From: JBCBGF01 sp039193455
Lineage (GTDB): Bacteria > Pseudomonadota > Alphaproteobacteria > Rhodobacterales > Rhodobacteraceae
Assembly: GCA_039193455.1 (NCBI GenBank)
Contig: JBCCWO010000004.1
Span: 1 to 64,000, forward strand
DNA length: 64,000 nucleotides
Reading direction: 5' to 3'
The position numbers and the translations under genes are program-made. A model generated the notes under the pieces. That model searched no databases, was not told where the DNA came from, and saw only the letters and a program-made list of their open reading frames with translations. Below, piece by piece: positions 58,700 to 64,000 of this stretch (the first letter of the stretch is position 1; every line of letters starts with the position of its first letter).

Positions 58700-59962
58700 T
58701 CACCGGAATTCGAACGCTTCGGTGTGGATTTTCTTACGGCTTACGCCTTCCTTCCTGAGGTCTTTCATCAGACCATCGACCATCGGTTTGGGCCCACCCA
58801 TGAAGTACTCGTAGGTGCTCAAAGGATCGGGGAGGTTTTCCTTCATCTTGTCGACACGTGCGAAGTTGCCGTCATCCGAAAAGAGTGGGATCAGCGTGAC
58901 GTTGCCAAGCTCCGCCGCGCGCGACCTCAACTCATCGAGGAAGATCGCATCCTGTTCCTCACGCGCCGCATAGACCAAATGGATTTGTCGATCATCGCCG
59001 GGCTGCATCGCCCGCAGCTTTGACAAGAATGGCGTCAGGCCAATGCCACCTGCCACCCAAATCTGTCTTTTGCCTAATGCCCGCGCCGCATCGAAACGAC
59101 CGTAGGGACCACGGACCATAACGTCTCTACCCGGCCGCAGTTCTTCGCGCACCTTGCGGGTCCAGTCACCCAGAACCTTCATAGTGAAACGCAGACGATC
59201 CTCGCCGGGTGCGCTTGAGATCGTGAACGGATGGGGTTCCGACCAGCCTTTGCCTTGTACTTCTACAAAGGCAAACTGGCCCGGTTTGAAGTCGAACATG
59301 TCGCCGACCGGTTTCAGGACCACTTCGGTGGCCCGCTCAAGCGTGTTGACGGCTTCGATTGTAAAGGGCACCGCCGTGCGCCGGTTCATCCCGAAGAGCG
59401 AGTAGAAAAGCGACACAACACCGATGATGGCTGCAAGCATCAGCAAGACACCGGATGCACTGAAGCGTTCAAAGAAGACACTTGGGGCAGTGATGAAGTG
59501 GCCGATGATCAGCACATATACCAAGGCCATGACCTTGTGCGTCGGACGCCAGCGCGAGTACCGAATCTTTCTGTTGAGAGCGATGAAGAGCCCGATAACC
59601 AGAAAGATCAGTCCCAGCATGCCCAGAGGTGCAGAGGGTACCAATGCGTTAGCAACCGGATCCACGCCTTCAGGCAAATCCTTCGGCACCCCAAAGAAGT
59701 GAACCAGTGCGACGACTGCCGCGAAGGTACCAGCCACGCGATGCACCTGATACATGCGGTCCAATCCGCCAAACAGGTCTTCGAAGATTTCCAGACGTGT
59801 GGACAGGACGACTGAGAACGTCATCAGCAGAAAAGCGATCCCGCCCAGCATTGTCGTTCCGGTGGTGCGCGGCCCATGGGCCTCCGGTGGGAACCCAAGA
59901 TGCAAGATGACGAACAGCACCAGCAATGCGGCAATGGCAAACAGCCCCTGTTGGCGAAGCAT
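58700..59962 (-). CDS. NOX/ferric-reductase-like flavocytochrome oxidoreductase
   Basis: The 420-residue protein joins a six-helix ferric-reductase-like domain to a ferredoxin-NADP reductase unit. The membrane part has paired histidines: VHRVAGTFAAVVALVHFF (spacing HX13H) and THKVMALVYVLIIGHF (HX12H), positions for two stacked haems. The cytosolic part has the FAD motif HPFTISSAPG, NAD-binding GGIGLTPFLSKL and MGGPKPMVDGL, and ends FEFR, an aromatic terminus as in NOX enzymes. It would pass electrons from NAD(P)H across the membrane to iron, oxygen or a protein. The neighbouring EF-hand gene invites comparison with NOX5. Confidence 0.9.
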   Translation of the reverse strand: MLRQQGLFAIAALLVLFVILHLGFPPEAHGPRTTGTTMLGGIAFLLMTFSVVLSTRLEIFEDLFGGLDRMYQVHRVAGTFAAVVALVHFFGVPKDLPEGVDPVANALVPSAPLGMLGLIFLVIGLFIALNRKIRYSRWRPTHKVMALVYVLIIGHFITAPSVFFERFSASGVLLMLAAIIGVVSLFYSLFGMNRRTAVPFTIEAVNTLERATEVVLKPVGDMFDFKPGQFAFVEVQGKGWSEPHPFTISSAPGEDRLRFTMKVLGDWTRKVREELRPGRDVMVRGPYGRFDAARALGKRQIWVAGGIGLTPFLSKLRAMQPGDDRQIHLVYAAREEQDAIFLDELRSRAAELGNVTLIPLFSDDGNFARVDKMKENLPDPLSTYEYFMGGPKPMVDGLMKDLRKEGVSRKKIHTEAFEFR

Positions 59963-59987
59963 GGGTCATGTCCTCCTCTATGTTCGA

Positions 59988-60479
59988 TTACTCTGCGGGG
60001 GGCGGATTGATGGCGGCGCGCGCCGCGACGTTGACGGAGAAACCGAGCAGGAACTCTTCTTCGGTTAAGACGGCGTCGTTGTCGGCGTCGGCGCGGCGAA
60101 AGTCCGCTAGAAGTGACTGGCGGTGTTCCGTACGCGTGATCTGATTATCGCCGTTGCGATCCCAGAAGGCGAAAACAACGCGCATTGCGGTCTCATAAGC
60201 TTCGGCCCGGCCAGCGTCTTCGGCAATCTGTTCCATACCGAAGCCCCAGGACAGGAACTCGCCCAAGGACAGTTTTTTGTCTTCGTTGTGATCCATGGAA
60301 ACGAAGACATCGCCGCCAAAAGTCGTGAACTCGCCTTGGTCAATGAAGCCACGTTCGGCGGTATCCAACGATTGGAAGGCAAGCTTGGCGAGATCGCGGC
60401 CTTCACTGGATTGAGCTAGCGCACCGACTGGGGCCGCGAGCGCGGCGATCAAAAAACCGTTGATAAATGACGTTCGCAC
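59988..60479 (-). CDS. Exported EF-hand calcium-binding protein
   Basis: This 163-residue protein starts at a GTG (60479) behind AGGAGG, with a signal peptide (SFINGFLIAALAAPVGALAQ). Four EF-hand loops follow: DTAERGFIDQGE (weak), DHNEDKKLSLGE, DRNGDNQITRTE and DADNDAVLTEEE; the last three have the acidic ligand positions. The signal places it in the periplasm. It is first in the operon with the flavocytochrome (25 bases apart) and the membrane protein, so it may make electron transfer calcium-sensitive. Confidence 0.9.
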   Translation of the reverse strand: MRTSFINGFLIAALAAPVGALAQSSEGRDLAKLAFQSLDTAERGFIDQGEFTTFGGDVFVSMDHNEDKKLSLGEFLSWGFGMEQIAEDAGRAEAYETAMRVVFAFWDRNGDNQITRTEHRQSLLADFRRADADNDAVLTEEEFLLGFSVNVAARAAINPPPAE

Positions 60480-60542
60480 GGATGTGTCCTCCTGCTGAGT
60501 TTTGGTGCTGCCAAGCGCGACTCGCTTGACTTGCATACGCAT

Positions 60543-60560
60543 TACTTGTCATTACAAGTA
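60543..60560. promoter_or_regulatory. Palindromic operator between EF-hand gene and MarR regulator 3
   Basis: TACTTGT-CATT-ACAAGTA is a perfect 7-bp inverted repeat (60543-60549 and 60554-60560) in the divergent promoter. Related bits (ACTTG, CAAGT) recur nearby at 60587-60604. It is the likely binding site of the adjacent MarR protein, controlling both directions. Confidence 0.7.
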
Positions 60561-60640
60561 TTGTAAACACAAATATGCAAATGCAACACTTGCAGCCCAC
60601 AAGTCACGGAGTTATGGCATTGAGCAGGAGGCACTACGTC

Positions 60641-61081
60641 ATGACCCAAGTCCCTGAGTCAGACGGGATTCGACAGAACAGCTTCGGGTTCCTGATCCAG
60701 ACGCTGGCGCGGCGTATTGATGCTGACATGAAAGAACGCCTGAAGGCGCACGGCGTCGACTTGAAGATATTTGCCAATCTGATGTTCCTGTCCGCCAAAG
60801 ATGGCGTCACGCAACGTGAGATCGGAAACAGCCTCAACTTTCCGGACTACTACACCAGCCGAAACGTGGATGCCCTTATCAAAGAAGGCTTTGCGGAAAG
60901 ACGCCCCGACCCGAAGAGTCGCCGTTCAACTTTGATCTATCTGACCGATAAGGGACGTAGGAAAGCCGCTGAACTCCCGGATGTCATCCGGGCTTCGAAT
61001 GAAAAGTCACTTACCGATCTGACAGCAAACGAGCGCAAGCAAGTGATGCGGCTTTTGCAAAAGACAGCCGGACTGAGTTGA
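60641..61081 (+). CDS. MarR family transcriptional regulator 3
   Basis: The 146-residue winged-helix protein starts at 60641 behind GGAGG; frames from 60575 lack such a site. The DNA-binding core is VTQREIGNSLNFPDYYTSRNVDALIKEGFAERR followed by the wing DPKSRRSTLIYLTDKGRRKA. It is divergent from the EF-hand/flavocytochrome operon, with a clean palindrome between them, and is therefore probably its local regulator. It is distinct from the two MarR regulators of the catabolic island. Confidence 0.9.
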   Translation: MTQVPESDGIRQNSFGFLIQTLARRIDADMKERLKAHGVDLKIFANLMFLSAKDGVTQREIGNSLNFPDYYTSRNVDALIKEGFAERRPDPKSRRSTLIYLTDKGRRKAAELPDVIRASNEKSLTDLTANERKQVMRLLQKTAGLS

Positions 61082-61206
61082 AGGTAACCGGGTTGCCGAG
61101 CAAATAAGTAGGCGCACGGTCGTGCAAAAAGCAGTCATTGATGCACTGTGAAGTGGTTTACAGTTTGGGCTTATAGGCGTCGTCTGCGTGCTTGGCTGGG
61201 GTGACC
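61082..61206. other. Intergenic interval before repeat copy 2
   Basis: No gene or clear signal is seen in this stretch between the MarR stop and the left boundary of the second 248-bp repeat. Confidence 0.4.
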
Positions 61207-61454
61207 GGTCTACCACATAAATGGGTCGCAAAAGGCTCCTTCCTCAAGCGGATGCACTCCTGAACAAGCACCCAGCATTTCGGTATAAACAGTGAAATCA
61301 CGCAGATGCGAGGGCGACTGGTTTCCGCCCGCCACCCGAAAAAGACGCGACGCAGCCCGAAATCGCGCGATCGAAACATGAACATGTATTGCACACGGCA
61401 TCTCTCAAGCACTTGAAAAAAATTACAAATCGCCATCATCCATCATAGGGGCGA
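61207..61454. repeat. Dispersed 248-bp repeat, copy 2
   Basis: Gap-free match to 25106-25353 in the same orientation, about 26 substitutions by eye. A minus-strand frame of 93 codons (61158-61439) crosses this copy and runs past its left end, but the matching frame in copy 1 has a stop, so it is unlikely to encode a protein. Identity stops abruptly on both sides. Confidence 0.8.
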
Positions 61455-61695
61455 CGGACAATCTTGCTTGCTGATCTAGTTGCATTTTTCGTCTTCAAGT
61501 TGCTGGCGGCGTCGGCTGCCATGGGGGAACACGCCGCGATAGTCCCGATATGTGTCCGTCCATAACGACTCATTGCACACATGAAGTGCACAAGAAACTG
61601 GCGGACGTTGCCCATTGCGTCCCACTTCAGTGTCCGTCGCGCAAAGGCTACGGCACTTCCCTTGAAGCCCAGCACCGACTTTGCGATAAACTGGC
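61455..61695. other. Unassigned interval between repeat copy 2 and the GntR gene
   Basis: A minus-strand open frame (61436-61711, 91 codons, including AFARRTLKWDAMGNVRQFLVHF) fills this stretch and has protein-like composition. It lacks a recognisable family and overlaps the start of the GntR gene, so it may be a remnant of an inserted element. Confidence 0.3.
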
Positions 61696-62415
61696 ATGAC
61701 AACTGAGCCATCGCCGATCCGCAGAAAAAAATTGGCCGACCAGGTCGAAGAGCGGATCCTCGCCTTTATCCGTGAAAAGCGCCTGAAACCCGGTGATACC
61801 CTGCCGTCGGAGCGGGAGCTTATGGTTCAGTACCAAGTGGGCCGACCTGCCATCCGCGAAGCGATGCAGAACCTGCATCGCATGGGCGTGGCCGAGATCA
61901 AGCACGGGGAGCGACCGCGGGTGGCCGAGCCCTCGTTCGACATCATGGCCGGACAAATGGCGCTGACGATGCGGCACCTGTTGTCCCACAATGCCACCAC
62001 GATGGAACATCTCAAAGAGGCGCGCGCGACGTTTGAAACGCAGATGGCCCGGATTGCGGCCACACGGTCACGACCCGGCGATATCATTGAATTAAAACAG
62101 ATTCTGGTACGGCAAAGCGAACTGCACGCCGATCCGCATAGCTTTATGGAGATGGATGCCAGGTTTCATGCGGCAGTCGCCGCCATCAGTGGCAACCCGA
62201 TCTTTGCTTCGCTCAGCCAGGCGCTGTTTGAGTGGCTGGCGCAGTTTCACATTGAGATGGTGCAACGCCAAGGGCTCGAGAAGCTGACCCTTGCCGAGCA
62301 CGAGGCAATTCTGAGCGCCATCGAAGCGCGGGATGCCGATCTGGCGGCCAAGCACATGGCCGATCATCTGAACCGTGCCAACACGCTTTATCACCAGGAT
62401 CATCTGACGACCTGA
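61696..62415 (+). CDS. GntR/FadR family transcriptional regulator (FCD domain)
   Basis: This 239-residue regulator has the GntR winged helix KLADQVEERILAFIREKRLKPGDTLPSERELMVQYQVGRPAIREAMQNLHRMG at the N-terminus and an all-helical FCD effector domain from about residue 90 (EARATFETQMARIAA, DARFHAAVAAISGNPIFASL, EHEAILSAIEARDADLAAKHMADHL). The metal/ligand histidines expected in FCD domains are visible. It lies just before the apionate-lactonase-like gene on the same strand, so it probably senses a sugar acid and controls that pathway. Confidence 0.92.
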   Translation: MTTEPSPIRRKKLADQVEERILAFIREKRLKPGDTLPSERELMVQYQVGRPAIREAMQNLHRMGVAEIKHGERPRVAEPSFDIMAGQMALTMRHLLSHNATTMEHLKEARATFETQMARIAATRSRPGDIIELKQILVRQSELHADPHSFMEMDARFHAAVAAISGNPIFASLSQALFEWLAQFHIEMVQRQGLEKLTLAEHEAILSAIEARDADLAAKHMADHLNRANTLYHQDHLTT

Positions 62416-62453
62416 CCTATGAGATCGTCCCGGTCGGGCGAATCTACGCGGAC

Positions 62454-62480
62454 TTGACATAATTCAACTGGTATAATCAG
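62454..62480 (+). promoter_or_regulatory. Promoter and GntR-type operator before the lactonase-like gene
   Basis: TTGACA at 62454-62459 resembles a -35 box and TATAAT at 62472-62477 a -10 box, but only 12 bases separate them, so one may be fortuitous. CTGGTATAATCAG (62468-62480) is a near-palindrome of the GntR/FadR kind (one mismatch between CTGGT and ATCAG) and overlaps the promoter, consistent with repression by the adjacent regulator. Confidence 0.45.
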
Positions 62481-62510
62481 TATATCTAAAGCTGTGCGTC
62501 GGGGGCGCAC

Positions 62511-64000
62511 ATGTTCCGGGGAGGGGTCTGCTTGCATTCGCAGAGCGACAATCAATTGGCGTCGCCCGCCGCACCGGCGACCGGCTCGGGCCGCACCGTT
62601 GCCTGCGGCCCGTTGTCCGCCGTGATCGATGGGGGCGCCATCCGATGCATCTCGTATCGCGGAGTTGAAGTTGTGCGCGGCGTCGACTGCCCGATCCGCG
62701 ACGCGAACTGGGGCACGGCTGTTCAGGAGAACGTGCGCGAGCACCATGAGGCCCACGAGGGTCGCTTCCGCTACCAACGTTGGTTCAGCGTCTTCGGTGC
62801 CGCATTGGATGCGGAGCTGGACGTGCGCATCCAGCCCGACAGCCTTCGCCTGGAACTGATCCTTTCAGCGAACCAAACGGTCGAGACCAACCGCGCAGGC
62901 TTCACCTTGTTGCATCCATTGGACGGCGTGGCGGGGTCACCAGTTAAGGTCGTGCATTCTGACGGCACCGAAGACGCCAGCGCATTCCCGAAACCGATCA
63001 TGGCCAGCCAACCCGCGTATGACATTGCGGCGCTGCGCTACGCAGTTCACGGCGTTTCCGTGGAGATCGCGTTTTCCGGCGAAGTCTTCGAGATGGAAGA
63101 TCAGCGCAACTGGACGGATGCGTCCTTCAAAACCTACTGCCGTCCCCTGGCCTTGCCATTCCCCTACGCCATTGAGGCGGGTGACACAGTCACGCAATCA
63201 ATTGAGATCAATCTCAGCGGGGCAGTTGCGCGCGCGAAATCGCCGTCCGACCGCAGTGTTTCCCTTCCGCCGTTGCCCGAAGTGGCCATGGTCGCCATAC
63301 CGGCGTGGCTGGCAGACCCGGACGACGCGCTGCTTCGATGCCAACCATCCGCAACACAGCTGGTTCGACTGGATCTGGGACGTGACGATTTGGCGGCGGC
63401 GGTTCCCGGCATGGCGGCGCTGTCTGGGCCGCTCGAACTTGAGCTGATCGTTGATGATGAGGGAGACATCGAAGCGCCACTCGCCGAGTTGGTCAGTCTC
63501 ATGCAGCGCTCGCACATCGAGGCGACCAGTGTCGTTGCCGTGCCGCGGGCATTTCTTAAAAGCTACCAACCCAGCGGGCCATGGCCAACGGGCCGATCGA
63601 TCGCTCAGGCGCTGAATTCTGCGGCTGTCCATTTCCCAGGGGCGCGCATCGGTGCCGGGATGCTCACCAATTTCACCGAGTTTAATCGGCATGCACCGCC
63701 CGCGGGGCTGGGTGACTTTGTGACCTATTCCACCACGGCGATCGTGCACGCGGCTGACGATCGATCGGTCTTTGAGACGCTGGAGGCCCTGCCCTTTGTG
63801 CACGAAAGCGCGCGCGAGATCGCTGGTGGGCGCCCGCTCCGCCTGGGGCTGTCCAGTATCGGCATGCGTTCCAACCCCTACGGTGCGGATGTGGCCGATA
63901 ATCCGGGCCTCGATCGCCTGGCCATGGCGATGGACGATCCGCGCCAGCGCAGCGCTTTCGGCGCAGCATTTGCGGTGGGGGTCTACGCGGTTGCGGCAGA
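62511..64000 (+). CDS. apnL: D-apionate lactonase-like protein, truncated by the right edge
   Basis: The frame is open from 62511 to the window end, about 496 codons without a stop. It resembles the D-apionate lactonase family of apiose catabolism: ISYRGVEVVRGVDCPIRDANWGT near residue 47, LLHPLDGVAGSPVKVVHSDGT near 128, and the strongly characteristic VFEMEDQRNWTDASFKTYCRPLALPFPY near 188. Later parts (FNRHAPPAGLGDFVTYSTTAIVHAADD) suit its TIM-barrel-like half. A TTG at 62532 with a better ribosome site (GGGGAGGGG) is an alternative start. Neighbouring GntR regulation fits a sugar-acid pathway. The family call is from memory of its motifs. Confidence 0.65.
   Translation, partial: MFRGGVCLHSQSDNQLASPAAPATGSGRTVACGPLSAVIDGGAIRCISYRGVEVVRGVDCPIRDANWGTAVQENVREHHEAHEGRFRYQRWFSVFGAALDAELDVRIQPDSLRLELILSANQTVETNRAGFTLLHPLDGVAGSPVKVVHSDGTEDASAFPKPIMASQPAYDIAALRYAVHGVSVEIAFSGEVFEMEDQRNWTDASFKTYCRPLALPFPYAIEAGDTVTQSIEINLSGAVARAKSPSDRSVSLPPLPEVAMVAIPAWLADPDDALLRCQPSATQLVRLDLGRDDLAAAVPGMAALSGPLELELIVDDEGDIEAPLAELVSLMQRSHIEATSVVAVPRAFLKSYQPSGPWPTGRSIAQALNSAAVHFPGARIGAGMLTNFTEFNRHAPPAGLGDFVTYSTTAIVHAADDRSVFETLEALPFVHESAREIAGGRPLRLGLSSIGMRSNPYGADVADNPGLDRLAMAMDDPRQRSAFGAAFAVGVYAVAA

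Noticed and set aside
1..64000. CRISPR arrays, rRNA and tRNA genes
   Set aside because: No regularly spaced repeats or recognisable tRNA/rRNA sequences were seen while reading the window.

Overview
The window looks like a chromosomal stretch of an alphaproteobacterium, most likely Rhodobacterales (Roseobacter type). This is inferred from high GC, tightly overlapping operons, TRAP and peptide-type ABC transporters, haem uptake genes, a PhnD-type binding protein and the general flavour of the proteins. No rRNA, tRNA, CRISPR array or complete mobile element was seen.

Layout. 1-810: 3' part of a GlxA/AraC regulator. 1546-6057: a TRAP transporter (DctP-DctQ-DctM) plus a second, paralogous DctP. 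6058-24821: a large carboxylic-acid/alcohol catabolic island with a GMC dehydrogenase, alcohol dehydrogenase, two aldehyde dehydrogenases, two acyl-CoA ligases, acyl-CoA dehydrogenase, enoyl-CoA hydratase, two MaoC paralogues, SDR, thiolase-like protein with DUF35 partner, alpha-methylacyl-CoA racemase-like CaiB protein, nitronate monooxygenase-like flavoprotein and two MarR regulators. A recurring promoter/operator element (core AATTCGCTTGC, 9-nt spacer, GCAAGC) sits at its divergent promoters, and looser relatives precede both dctP genes, so import and catabolism probably form one regulon. The racemase and the thiolase/DUF35 pair point to a methyl-branched, isoprenoid-like or sterol-side-chain-like acid; the substrate is not proven.

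24822-26629 is a gene-poor scar with one copy of a 248-bp repeat (second copy at 61207) and the start of an IS3-type orfA. 26630-30380 is an iron-siderophore ABC transporter. 30556-37988 is an unusual operon: a peptide/nickel-type ABC transporter whose second permease and both ATPases are fused into one 813-residue chain, followed by a small exported protein, two glutamine-amidotransferase-like proteins and an FmdE-like protein. A TGA-N9-TCA box upstream suggests iron control. 38281-41732 is a haem operon with a broken hmuS and intact hmuT, hmuU and hmuV.

41848-54503 is concerned with phosphorus. A DeoR regulator, PhnDCEE-type transporter and HAD phosphatase run leftward. A Na/Pi transporter, Nudix hydrolase and AfuABC-like ABC transporter run rightward, ending against an inositol-monophosphatase-family gene. 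Together they suggest uptake and dephosphorylation of phosphate esters or phosphonates.

54732-57850 is a TPP-riboswitch-controlled thiM-thiE-thiD operon ending in an SDR. 58132-61081 holds an EF-hand protein, a NOX/ferric-reductase-like flavocytochrome and a small membrane protein, divergent from a MarR regulator with a clean palindrome between them. 61696-64000 is a GntR/FadR-type regulator and the start of a gene resembling D-apionate lactonase, which runs off the right edge.
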